From contig NZ_LNTU01000038.1 in NCBI RefSeq assembly GCF_001558695.1, positions 278,601-342,600 on the forward strand: a stretch of 64,000 nucleotides of DNA, read 5' to 3'. Below the pieces are notes generated by a model that ran no database searches, was not told where the DNA came from, and saw nothing but the letters and a program-made list of their open reading frames with translations. This document shows positions 44,943 through 53,667 of the stretch, piece by piece. This DNA is from Paramesorhizobium deserti (GTDB lineage Bacteria; Pseudomonadota; Alphaproteobacteria; Rhizobiales; Rhizobiaceae). Position 1 is the stretch's first letter, and the number at the start of each line of letters is the position of its first letter. A program made the translations under genes and the position numbers.

Positions 44943-45843
44943 TCAAAGCCGCGGTGCGAATTCTCTTATGCGCTCAATGATCTGCTCAAAGATGGGGCGC
45001 TCTCGATAATACAAAGACCTCGTGCTGTTATAGGCTGCCTGATATTCGGCGAAGACCGCCTCGTCGGTGATATTGAAGGCTGGGTTGACCGTCAGATCCC
45101 GCTCCTCAGAGCGGAACCGCTTTTTCTTATGAGCGAAGTAGCTGTCGCCGCCGAGAAATTCGAAGACCTCGGTGTTCCCGAGAAGCGCATAAACATCATA
45201 ATAATGGCGCAGGAAGTTGGCGGGAAAGTCGCCGGTTTCGCGCTGCTTGCGGAATTTCGTGGAGATGGTTTGTAGCTTTTCCACGAGTGTATAGCCGGGA
45301 TGATAACAGGCGATGCCGAGCGCGCGATTGTCCGTGATGTCCACCTTGTCGGCTGCGAAATCGTATGCCCATGAGCTGATGTCGACCGGCCGGTTCGGTG
45401 TGAGATCGTCGAACCCGAGTTCCAGGAGGACGCCTTCCTTCAGGTCCGTTTCATCGGAGGTCGCGGCGGGATAATGCAGCCGGATGCCGCCGCTTCGAAA
45501 CTTCTCGTCGTCGAAGACATGATCCCGCTCGACGCTCACTATTCCGTCGATCGAGATTTCTTCGGCAAGCCTGTCATAGAAGTTCCGCCGGCTTTCGATC
45601 TGTTTCGGCTTATCCTGATTGCGGCCTATAGCAACAGTCATTCCCCCAGGTGGATTTATCCTGAGATCGATGTCTTCGGAGAAGCGGTTGATAATTCCGA
45701 AACCCTTGGAGAGGGATGTGCCACCTTTCAATTCAAAGGAATAACCAGCCTGCTTCAGGCGGAAGAGGGAGAATGCCTATTTCCTCGCCGACAATGCGGA
45801 GCAGGTCAGGAAATTCCGGATGCCGGTGTAGATAATCAGCCAT
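44943..45843 (-). pseudogene. AbiEii-type nucleotidyltransferase toxin, broken near its N-terminus
   Basis: The toxin of a type IV (AbiE) toxin-antitoxin pair. Reading begins at ATG 45843 (MADYLHRHPEFPDLLRI) and overlaps the antitoxin gene by eight bases. After VGEEIGI, at about 45775, the frame changes and the family sequence resumes in another frame with SLFRLKQAGYSFELKGGTSL. About 12 residues that include the EKDYW segment of relatives are missing, consistent with a 38-base deletion. The remaining 263 codons keep the transferase motifs KGGTSLSKG and SEDIDL. Initiation at TTG 45731 could give a truncated product, but it would lack the N-terminal helices. Confidence 0.75.
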
Positions 45844-46429
45844 CGACAGCGCCCGTCTCGGTGAAAACGTTTCTGAAGAACTTCTTCGCTCGCACGCCGC
45901 CATAGTCATCAGCGGCCTGCTGCAAAGCACCTTGATCAAGCTCTCTCGCCACCACCTTCGCGCGTTCCAATACCTGGGTTTCGTCCTCGGCAAGCCGCTT
46001 TAGATTATTGACCAGATCGACCAGGAGGAATTCTTTCGTTGCAACTGCCGGAAATTCGGGCTTCATCCGGAAATCATAGACCCGGTTGCCAAGCTTGAAG
46101 CGGCCATGGCGCTTCCTGTTATACACAACGGTTTCGTTATAAAGCTGTGTGGCGCCGACGCCGAGCGCATTATAGGCATTAGGCGTCAGCAGCAGAAACC
46201 GCTTGTCCCTAAGAAACGTTTCCACGAGATCACGGTCACTGGCCGGAGCGCGTCCGAAGCTGGTGGTTTTCGGGCGCATATAGACGCCGCCGGAGAGCTT
46301 TGTCAGCTCGCCAGCGTCCAGCAACTTCCTGATGTCCCGATCCACCGAGGTAGTCCATCGCGTCAGGTCCTCCCTGCGGTAAACCTTGCCCGGGACAAGG
46401 TTCTGTTTCAGTTCGTCCAATCTGGCCAT
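45836..46429 (-). CDS. AbiEi-like antitoxin
   Basis: A 197-residue antitoxin-type protein. The N-terminal winged-helix part reads LVPGKVYRREDLTRWTTSVD, then RKLLDAGELTKLSGGVYMRP. The C-terminal part includes KRFLLLTPNAYNALGVGATQ and RVYDFRMKPEFP, as in AbiEi/DUF6088 proteins. AGGTGAC seven bases before ATG 46429 supports this start. It is intact although the toxin after it is broken. A heptamer tandem repeat lies in its leader. Confidence 0.78.
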   Translation of the reverse strand: MARLDELKQNLVPGKVYRREDLTRWTTSVDRDIRKLLDAGELTKLSGGVYMRPKTTSFGRAPASDRDLVETFLRDKRFLLLTPNAYNALGVGATQLYNETVVYNRKRHGRFKLGNRVYDFRMKPEFPAVATKEFLLVDLVNNLKRLAEDETQVLERAKVVARELDQGALQQAADDYGGVRAKKFFRNVFTETGAVDG

Positions 46430-46453
46430 GTTTGTCACCTGACTATCCAAGAT

Positions 46454-46481
46454 AGGGCAGAGGGCAGAGGGCAGAGGGCAG
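46454..46481. repeat. Tandem heptanucleotide repeat (AGGGCAG x4)
   Basis: Four perfect copies of AGGGCAG stand 25-52 bases upstream of the antitoxin start. Just beyond lie TGTGCA (46484-46489) and TGCACA (46511-46516), an inverted pair that may be the antitoxin's own operator. Copy-number change by slippage would alter the leader or promoter spacing. Confidence 0.85.
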
Positions 46482-46534
46482 ATTGTGCAAGTATTTTCAT
46501 TAAAAATTCATGCACATCGGAAGCGGCGGTTGGG

Positions 46535-48121
46535 TTACGCCGCTTCCCAGACCTTATTGAGAATGCGTGCTGCCAGTGCAGCCTTGTCCTGTGGCAGGAA
46601 GCGGCCATAGTGATTGACCACCATTTCCGGCGTGTCCTGGATTGCGTAACTCGCCTGTTCGTAGGAGCCCGTCAGCTTCAGGATATGGGTAGCCAGAACA
46701 TCTCGGACATTGTGCGGTCCGTGGGGAAGCAGTCCCTTGATAGCGCCGCGGCCGGTATAAGGATTGTAAATACCGTATCGCTGGATCACCAACCGCCACG
46801 CCTCATAGAAGCTCGTCTGATTATAGGATGCGTCCTTGCTTGTCGTCTTCACGGTCTTGACAAACAGCGTGCCGGGATCCTCGGCGCCAGCTAGCAGCAC
46901 GCCGCGATGGCGTTCGATATAGGCGTTGAGATATGTGTAGAGGTCCTGGAGATCCGGAAGGATAAGCCTGAACGGTTTAGAGCCGAAGAACGAAGAGTTG
47001 GCGTTTTTGAAGGCGTTGGACGGGATCAGCACCCCCCAACCTCGGTCCCGCTCGCTCCAGCGGATTTCGCCACGCTTCGTGTCTTCCAGCCGACGTTCCG
47101 ATGTTGGGAAGTGACCGCGTGGGCATACGAGCAACTGCCGAAGATTCTTCTGGCGTAGGCCGAGATGGAGTCCAAGGCGCAGCATCAGGAACGACCGGAC
47201 CGCTTCGGCCGCCGCGCGAGGATATCGACGCTCGTCGGGCATCCGCTTGAGGATCTCATCCGTGATCTTGCGGTATTCGGCCAGTGGGCTTTCCGCCTCG
47301 AGTATGCACATGATTGGTTCGAACGGATCGCGATGAATACGCGCCACCCGCTGAATTTCCCTGGATCGCTGTGAGGCATGCTTGAAGCAAACATCGCAAG
47401 CTGCGTGCCAGTTCTTCCGGGCGAATGCAATCTCAGCGCTTGTGATCAAGCCTGGTATCGGCTTCACATTCCCGACCAGTTCCGGGTGTTGCCATATCCA
47501 GCCGGTGTCCGGTCGAACCATGCCGAGGAGAACACTCAGCATGTCCTCTTCCCATTTGGTATAGAAGCCGCGGCGCCTTTCGCGCCATTGCAGGTACCAG
47601 TCCCAAATGCCTGGGAAGACGAGCAGGCCGAAGGTCAACTGGCCAAGCGGAACTCCGTACCCTTTCACAGCGCTTTTCGGCGATGCCGCCAGAGCGCCGA
47701 ACATCAGGCCGAGATGCTCGATCTTTTGCGAGGCCGTCTCTTCGCCCCAAACGCCATTCCGCTGAAATCCAAGCGTCGTCAGCGTGGCCGTCTTGAAACG
47801 GACCAGGTTTGCCATTTCCATTGCCAGCCGGGGAGGGGCATCGACAACGCCGGCAAGCAGATCAGGATCTTCGATCGAACCGCCATCTGCGTCTACATTA
47901 TAATCAGGAGCGCCTGTAGTGGATCGAGATGAGAACGTACCCCCATAGGAAATGGCGGGAAAACGAATAGCGTATCGCTGTCTGGTTGCTGTGGCCTGAA
48001 AGCGCCGTAATCGGTGGAGCCGGAGATGATCACCCGGCGAACCCATTCCAGAATTTCTTCGCGCTTGCTGAAAGGCAGGGTATTGAAATCGTCCGGCAGA
48101 TGCCATGCGAGCCGCCGCCGT
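46535..48121 (-). pseudogene. Tyrosine recombinase (phage integrase family), frameshifted
   Basis: A site-specific recombinase of about 510-520 residues. C-terminal catalytic elements are visible: GLHLGLRQKNLRQL (first arginine), GPHNVRDVLATHIL (H-x-x-R) and VVNHYGRFLP (nucleophilic tyrosine). Near 48006 the frame is broken: the upstream frame reads EWVRRVIISGSTDY and the downstream one continues RRFQATATRQRYAIRFPAIS. One added C, giving TACCGG, would restore a single frame. The true start is unclear; no ATG precedes the break in the recombinase part, and the frame runs on upstream into a Tn3-like remnant. It probably came in with the mobile element whose debris surrounds it. Confidence 0.75.
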
Positions 48122-48359
48122 TCGGCGGCGAGGATCGCCCATCGCCGGTCCGAACCGATATCGCGCAGGCCGTCGGTGAAATACCGTTCGCCCTGCCGGC
48201 GCAGGCGCGCGATGCGGTGTGGCGGTATGCCTCCGAGAATCTGTGGATCGATTTCCAGACCGAGCAATAACTCCAGCCGATCCAGCAAGCGGTTCGCTGA
48301 CGCGGAATTGCTACCGACCGACATTGTCCAACGACATCGATCAATGCCTTAGGGGTCAT
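48122..48359 (-). pseudogene. Possible N-terminal remnant of a Tn3-family transposase
   Basis: Two overlapping frames, MTPKALIDVVGQCRSV from 48359 and NRLLDRLELLLGLEIDPQIL from the frame opening at 48324, look like the DUF4158 N-terminal part of Tn3-type TnpA, followed by GIPPHRIARLRRQGERYFTD and SDRRWAILAA. The remnant then passes without a break into recombinase sequence. An alternative is that all of it is the recombinase's own N-terminus. Confidence 0.4.
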
Positions 48360-48367
48360 TCCGCCCC
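48348..48367. repeat. Flanking repeat, left copy
   Basis: CTTAGGGGTCATTCCGCCCC here resembles 54915-54935, which differs by one inserted T and one C-to-T change. Same orientation, about 6.57 kb apart, enclosing the ribose-type operon. A small GCCCC/GGGGC hairpin follows. The rest of 48360-48547 holds no gene. Confidence 0.55.
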
Positions 48368-48547
48368 AGCCGGGGCTGCCCTAAAAACGCCGCCATGTGA
48401 AGCACTTGATGTGTGCCGTCAGGCAATGCCACGCGTCACATCCTGATGGGGATGTTGAGCAATGGAATTTCGCGCGTGAAGGTGCCAGCTGGCCGTTCTC
48501 GATCTTACACACTTGAGTGAAACCCCTTAAAGAAGTCGCTTCTTCTC

Positions 48548-49894
48548 CTAGGATTCCAGCCGCGGTGGCGTCTCAAGCTGAAGGGCAACCTCCTCCCATC
48601 GTTCCGCGAATGGACCATAGGCGGTCTTGATCTCCACGCCCACGGGCAGTTCCGGGCACTCATTCTCGCCATTGCTGCCCCAATTCACCCAACCAGACTG
48701 GCGACGCTGGACAATCTGGAATGCGCCGGAGGGTTTTGAGGTCCACCAGATCATCGCTCGGCCGCTTTCCTCGTGATATTCGACCGTCTTGTCGGCCGGG
48801 CCTGGGAAGATGGTTTCATGCGGTACGGCGGACACGTCGATTGGCTTATCCGTTAGGATCCAAGGCCGGTCTCGGAGATCGGCCTTCACATGGGCGCTGG
48901 CGCGTACCCTGGCCAGCCGGTCGCGCAATTCCGCCTCGCTGAGCACGCCTTCCCAGGCGCAGAAGAGGCGCCAATAGAGGTCCCAATGGGCCGATTCGAT
49001 ATCCGACAGGTGGCCGCGGAATTCCTCGAACTTCTGGCTCTGATTGTCCGAATTGGCGACAGTGTCGGTGACCATGTCAACGAGCTCGCCGGCATAGGGA
49101 TCGCCAACCCGGTAGCGCGTGCCGCCGAAGGCGGCGAAGCGGTCGAAGACCAGTTCGCCCTTGCCGCCCTCGAACTCGTCGCCCACCGTGATCTTGTTGG
49201 TGACAGAGCGGCCGTTGATGACAGTCTGGAATGGATCGACCGTGTAGCGGCGCTGAAACCAGGAGGTGCGATAGGTGAACTTCCAGTCGATGCTGAAGTG
49301 CTTGTCCTTCAGCTCCTCCAGCAGCCCGTCCGGAATCACGCCATGCATGCGGTAGTGATGGAGGACCGGCCCCCGCTCGACCGTCTCGATACGCACCGTC
49401 GTATGCTCCGGCGGGTTGATCAGGCCGTTTTCCGGCGTGAAGAAGGGACCGTAGAAGCCGCCGATGGCGTTGTTGCCGGAGGGCAGGAGCTCGAAGCCGT
49501 CCGCCAGCGCCTTGAAATGCCGGATGCCCCATTTCGACGAACCAAGGCCCTTCGCCGTGCCAGAGCAGAGCTCAAGGTCAAAGGCGCCAGTGTCAAGGCG
49601 CGCAAAGCAGTCGGCCTCTCTGCCTTCGAGGGCGGTGATACCGGCCGGCTTTTCGGACGGATCGACCGGCGCCTCCAGCGTCAGCCGGCAGGTGCCGGCA
49701 AAGCTGACGCAAGCGACGAAGCGCGTCCTACCAGCCACGGCGTCGGCTTCGAGGCGCTGGCACAGCACCCGGTTGCCGGCATCGTCTCGCGCCCACCACA
49801 GTGGCTCGCCGAGTTCCGCCGCGACCTCGAACACGACGGGTTCATGATCGCGGGCGCCTTGAAGCGGGTCGATGATGAGGACGGAATAGGCCAT
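48548..49894 (-). CDS. Unassigned 448-residue protein of the ribose-type operon
   Basis: I do not recognise this family. The protein has no signal peptide or membrane segment and is rich in aromatic residues and predicted beta strands. Distinctive stretches are SGNNAIGGFYGPFFTPENGL, FTYRTSWFQRRYTVDPFQTV and SGRAMIWWTSKPSGAFQIVQ. The glycine-, tryptophan- and histidine-rich pattern resembles beta-sandwich carbohydrate enzymes such as lyases or mutarotase-like proteins, but no catalytic motif can be named. It is the last gene of the operon, 64 bases after the permease, so it probably acts on the imported sugar in the cytoplasm. Confidence 0.75.
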   Translation of the reverse strand: MAYSVLIIDPLQGARDHEPVVFEVAAELGEPLWWARDDAGNRVLCQRLEADAVAGRTRFVACVSFAGTCRLTLEAPVDPSEKPAGITALEGREADCFARLDTGAFDLELCSGTAKGLGSSKWGIRHFKALADGFELLPSGNNAIGGFYGPFFTPENGLINPPEHTTVRIETVERGPVLHHYRMHGVIPDGLLEELKDKHFSIDWKFTYRTSWFQRRYTVDPFQTVINGRSVTNKITVGDEFEGGKGELVFDRFAAFGGTRYRVGDPYAGELVDMVTDTVANSDNQSQKFEEFRGHLSDIESAHWDLYWRLFCAWEGVLSEAELRDRLARVRASAHVKADLRDRPWILTDKPIDVSAVPHETIFPGPADKTVEYHEESGRAMIWWTSKPSGAFQIVQRRQSGWVNWGSNGENECPELPVGVEIKTAYGPFAERWEEVALQLETPPRLES

Positions 49895-49958
49895 GGTATG
49901 TCTCCGAAAAGTATCGAGAAAAAAGCCTGCCCACGGGCGCAGGCAGGCGAGAGGAGGA

Positions 49959-50984
49959 TTAGGATTTGCTCGGCGTTTTCGGCCCGCCGGAGCGCAGGAA
50001 CAGCGGGCGCTGCTTCAGGCTGTCGATGGCAACGGCAAGGATGATCACCGCGCCCTTGATGAGGAGTTGGGTGAAGAACTGCACATTGAGCAGGATGAGG
50101 CCGGTGGAGAGCACGCCGAGGATGACCGAGCCGATCAGCGTGCCGACGATGCGGCCGCGCCCACCAGCAAGGCTCGTGCCGCCGAGCACCACGGCGGCGA
50201 TGGCATCGAGCTCGTAGCCGGTGCCGGCCGTCGGCTGGGCCGAGATGACCCGGGCGGCGAAGATCACGCCGGCAAGCCCCGCGCAGGCGCCGGCCAGCAC
50301 GTAGACCGAGGTGACGACCCGCTTGACACGCACGCCGGCGAGCTTGGCCGCCTCAGCATTGCCGCCGACGGCATAGACGTGGCGGCCGTAGCGCGTGCGC
50401 TCCAGCACGAACCAGACCACCGCATAGACGACGACCATGATGATGACCGGAACGGGGATGGGTCCGACATAGCCGTTGCCGAGATCGCGGAAGTTGAGAC
50501 CTGACGAGACGATCGGCTGGCCGTCGGTGATCGTATAGGCAAGGCCGCGCAGGAAGGTCATCGTGCCGAGCGTCACAATGAAGGGCGCGAGCGCAAGATA
50601 GGCGGTGAGCCAGCCGTTGACGAGGCCGCAGAGAGCGCCCACCGCCATGCCGGTCAGCACCGCGAGCGGTGCCGGCACGCCGGCAATCGCCGCGATCACC
50701 GCGACGACGCCCGAAACCGCGATGGTCGAGCCGACTGAGAGGTCGATCCCGCCCGTCAGGATGACCACGGTCATGCCGGCGGCAAGGATGGCGTTGATGG
50801 AGATGGCGCGGGCAATGTTCAGGAGATTGTCCACGCGATTGAAGTTGGGCGCGATGGCGGCCATCAAGAGGACGAGCGCTACGAGCACCATGAGGATGCC
50901 GACGCGATCCCACCAGCGGGCAAAATCGAAGGGTTCGCGCGCCGGCTTTGCCGGGCTCATCGCATTGGTCTGATCGCTGTTCAT
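49959..50984 (-). CDS. Ribose-type ABC transporter permease (RbsC family)
   Basis: A 341-residue CUT2 permease with eight to ten helices. Motifs are MTVVILTGGIDLSVGSTIAV and AIAAVVLGGTSLAGGRGRIV. ATG at 50984 overlaps the ATPase stop in an ATGA, which decides the start; the frame continues upstream inside the ATPase gene. It partners the ATPase and binding protein encoded just before it. The sugar is not determined by sequence. Confidence 0.87.
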   Translation of the reverse strand: MNSDQTNAMSPAKPAREPFDFARWWDRVGILMVLVALVLLMAAIAPNFNRVDNLLNIARAISINAILAAGMTVVILTGGIDLSVGSTIAVSGVVAVIAAIAGVPAPLAVLTGMAVGALCGLVNGWLTAYLALAPFIVTLGTMTFLRGLAYTITDGQPIVSSGLNFRDLGNGYVGPIPVPVIIMVVVYAVVWFVLERTRYGRHVYAVGGNAEAAKLAGVRVKRVVTSVYVLAGACAGLAGVIFAARVISAQPTAGTGYELDAIAAVVLGGTSLAGGRGRIVGTLIGSVILGVLSTGLILLNVQFFTQLLIKGAVIILAVAIDSLKQRPLFLRSGGPKTPSKS

Positions 50985-52498
50985 ACGTGCACTCCCGTCC
51001 TGGCTGCTTTCGCCACCGTGCCGGTGGCATGCAGCATCACTTCTTCTTCTGAGGTTTGAGACGACTCCAGTTCGGCGACGATGCTCCCCTCGCGCATGAC
51101 GAGCAGGCGGTCGCTGATACCGATCGCCTCGGGTAAGTCGGAGGAGATGACAAGGATCGCCTTGCCCGCGCGGGCCAGGCCGTCGATCTGTTCGTAGATC
51201 TCCCGCTTGGCGCCGATGTCGACGCCGCGCGTCGGCTCGTCGAGGATCAGCACGTCGCAATCGCGCAGCAGCCAGCGGGCGAGGGCCGCCTTCTGCTGGT
51301 TGCCGCCCGACAGCGCCTTGACCGGCAGGTCGATGGCGTTGAGTCTCAGCCGCAGCCGCTCCATCTCGCCAAGCACGGCCGCGCGCCGCTCCTGTCGCCG
51401 GATGACGCCGGCCGACACGAAGCGGTCGAGCGAACTGATGGCGACGTTGTCCTCGACGGCGTGGTCGAGAAAGAGGCCCTGCTCCTTGCGGTTTTCCGGC
51501 ACCATGCCAATGCCATCGGCGATCGCCTCTGTCGGATCTGCCGGAGCGCTCGCGCGCCCGTCGATCTCGACGTCGCCCTGCGTTCGCGCATCCGCGCCAA
51601 AAATCAGCCGGCCGACTTCCGTGCGGCCCGAGCCGATGAGGCCGGCCATGCAGACCACCTCACCGGCACGGACCGTCAGATCCACCGGGCCGACAGCCGG
51701 ACCCACGAGGCCTTTCACCGTCAATAGCGGGCGCCCCGGCTGGCGCGGCTCGTGATGATAGAGGTCGGCCACGGTGCGCCCAACCATCATGCGAACCACG
51801 TCGGCCGGGCTGATCTCGGTGAGCATGCCACTGCCGACATAAGCGCCGTCGCGGAAGACGGTGACCCGGTCGGCGAGTTGCCAGACCTCTTCCATGCGGT
51901 GGGAAATGTAGACCATGCCGACGCCGGCCGCGCGCATCTGCCCGATGAGCTTGTAGAGCTCGAGCGCCTCGGCGCGCGAAAGGGCGGCGGTCGGCTCGTC
52001 AAGCACCAGCACACGGGCATTCTCGCCGACCGCGCGAGCGATCTCGACCATCTGCTGCATGCCGACGCTGAGCGAGCCCAGCTTGCGCCGCGGATCGATC
52101 GTGGAATGGATGCGCGCCAGTTTTTCACGCGCCTCCCGTTCCATCAGTGCCCGATCAAGCATGCCGAAGCGAGTCCTTGGTTCGCGGCCGAGCGCGAGGT
52201 TCTCGGCGACCGTCATCTCGGGCACCGTGTTGAGCTCCTGGTGGATGATGGCGATGCCGTGCCGGGCGGCATCGCGCGGCGAGCGGATGTCGACTGCCTG
52301 CCCATCGATGTGGATGGTGCCCGTGTCCCGCTCGATATTGCCGGCGAGGATCTTCATCAGCGTCGACTTGCCGGCGCCGTTCTCTCCCATGAGCGCGTGC
52401 ACCTCTCCTGCCCGGAGATCGAAACGTACATCGTTCAGAGCGAGCGTCGCGCCGAACCGCTTGGAAATGCCTTCAAGGTTCAACAGGGGATGGGACAT
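50981..52498 (-). CDS. Ribose-type ABC transporter ATP-binding protein (RbsA family)
   Basis: A 505-residue double-domain ATPase. First half: Walker [10 protein letters not shown] at 38-46, Q-loop IIHQELNTVPEMTV, LVLDEPTAALS. Second half: degenerate P-loop [36 protein letters not shown]. Overlaps the permease gene by four bases. A 12-bp stem-loop lies between it and the binding-protein gene. Confidence 0.88.
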   Translation of the reverse strand: MSHPLLNLEGISKRFGATLALNDVRFDLRAGEVHALMGENGAGKSTLMKILAGNIERDTGTIHIDGQAVDIRSPRDAARHGIAIIHQELNTVPEMTVAENLALGREPRTRFGMLDRALMEREAREKLARIHSTIDPRRKLGSLSVGMQQMVEIARAVGENARVLVLDEPTAALSRAEALELYKLIGQMRAAGVGMVYISHRMEEVWQLADRVTVFRDGAYVGSGMLTEISPADVVRMMVGRTVADLYHHEPRQPGRPLLTVKGLVGPAVGPVDLTVRAGEVVCMAGLIGSGRTEVGRLIFGADARTQGDVEIDGRASAPADPTEAIADGIGMVPENRKEQGLFLDHAVEDNVAISSLDRFVSAGVIRRQERRAAVLGEMERLRLRLNAIDLPVKALSGGNQQKAALARWLLRDCDVLILDEPTRGVDIGAKREIYEQIDGLARAGKAILVISSDLPEAIGISDRLLVMREGSIVAELESSQTSEEEVMLHATGTVAKAARTGVHV

Positions 52499-52519
52499 GT
52501 CATGTACCTCGCATCGGGT

Positions 52520-52551
52520 GGCTGGAAGCGGGGGAGAGACCGCTTCCAGCC
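52520..52551 (-). terminator. Stem-loop after the binding-protein gene
   Basis: GGCTGGAAGCGG pairs perfectly with CCGCTTCCAGCC around an eight-base loop, in the 72-base gap between the binding-protein stop and the ATPase start. No T-run. Same layout as the hairpins at 24944, 30794 and 34685. Confidence 0.65.
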
Positions 52552-52570
52552 GTGGCCGTACGCTCGCGTC

Positions 52571-53512
52571 TTACCAGCCGGAATACTGAGTGACGTTCTC
52601 GCGGTCGACGAGCACGCTCTCGATCAGCATCGTCTTTTCGGCGGGCGGATTGCCGGCAGCCATGGCTTCCGCCACCTTGACGGCCTGGCGCACCATCTCG
52701 GCCGGGTTCTGCGTCGCCGTGCCGATGAAGGGCGAGCCCTCCCGCTTCAGTTCCTCGACTGCCTCCGGGCTGCCGTCGACGCCGGTCACCTTGATCCCGC
52801 TGGCCTTGCCGGCCTGCTCGACGGCAAGCACCGCGCCGAGCGCCGATGGGTCGTTCATGCCAAAAATGCCGGTGACGTCCGGATTCGCCGTCAGCATGTC
52901 GGTGGTGACGGCAAGGCCCGAGGCGCGGTCGTTCTTCGAGGCCTGCTGGCCGACGATCTTAATGTCCGGATAGTTCTTGGCGACATTCTTGCAGCCAGTG
53001 ATGCGGTCGATGATGGTCTGGATCGGCGTGCCGTCCACCAACAGCACCTCCCCCTTGCCGCCCATTTGCTTGAACAGATAGTCGCAGGAGCGTTCACCCG
53101 CCTGCACCGCATTTGTCATGATCACCGCATCCGCCCCCTTGGCTGGGGTATCGACCGCGATCACGATGATGCCGGCCTCCTTGGCACGAAGGATGGCGGG
53201 CTCGATGCCGGCCTCGTCGACGGCGGAAATGACGATGAGGTTCACGCCCTGCTGGATGAAGGCGTCGATCTGGGTGTTCTGATTTGCAAGGTCGAGCTGC
53301 GCATCCTGGGTGTTGACGGTGGCGCCGATCGCCTTGGCCGCGTCTTCCGCGCCCTTGGTCATGGCCGAAAAGAATGGGTTGGACATGTCCTGCACCATCA
53401 GGCCGATCTTTTCGATCTTCTTCGAGACATTCTGGGCGGCAGCCGGCTGAATGGAGCCGAGGGCAAGGACGGATGCCGTTGCCGCAAGCTGCAGATAGGT
53501 TTTGAATCGCAT
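52571..53512 (-). CDS. Ribose-type ABC transporter substrate-binding protein
   Basis: A 313-residue family 4 (RbsB-like) binding protein. Signal peptide about 1-25, cut after PAAAQ. The mature part opens KIGLMVQDMSNPFFSAMTKG and carries GVNLIVISAVDEAGIEPAIL, IIVIAVDTPAKGAD and FGMNDPSALGAVLAVEQAGK, classic for sugar-binding periplasmic proteins. ATG at 53512 is fixed by AAGGAGGAAACC. An operator for the upstream LacI protein lies 100 bp before the start. Confidence 0.87.
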   Translation of the reverse strand: MRFKTYLQLAATASVLALGSIQPAAAQNVSKKIEKIGLMVQDMSNPFFSAMTKGAEDAAKAIGATVNTQDAQLDLANQNTQIDAFIQQGVNLIVISAVDEAGIEPAILRAKEAGIIVIAVDTPAKGADAVIMTNAVQAGERSCDYLFKQMGGKGEVLLVDGTPIQTIIDRITGCKNVAKNYPDIKIVGQQASKNDRASGLAVTTDMLTANPDVTGIFGMNDPSALGAVLAVEQAGKASGIKVTGVDGSPEAVEELKREGSPFIGTATQNPAEMVRQAVKVAEAMAAGNPPAEKTMLIESVLVDRENVTQYSGW

Positions 53513-53612
53513 GGTTTCCTCCTTTTTGATCGCCCGCCGTGATGTGACGGACGGCCTCCTGGCGTTAAGTTTCGCGACAATCACCGCGATGTCTGCATTT
53601 CCGACTCCAAAA

Positions 53613-53626
53613 CCTAATCGTTTAGG
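53613..53626. promoter_or_regulatory. LacI-type operator before the ribose-type operon
   Basis: CCTAATCGTTTAGG differs by one base from the perfect palindrome CCTAAACGTTTAGG at 54780-54793 in front of the lacI gene. It lies between the lacI stop and the binding-protein start. Confidence 0.75.
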
Positions 53627-53667
53627 TCGATCGTCGGAATTCTCTCCTCCCCGGCATGGTTTTCCGC

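Noticed and set aside
46454..46481. Possible CRISPR array
   Set aside because: The units are only seven bases long and adjacent with no spacers, so this is a simple tandem repeat.
51752..53542. A 596-codon open frame on the plus strand
   Set aside because: It is antisense to the ribose-type ATPase and binding-protein genes, both complete with motifs and ribosome binding sites.
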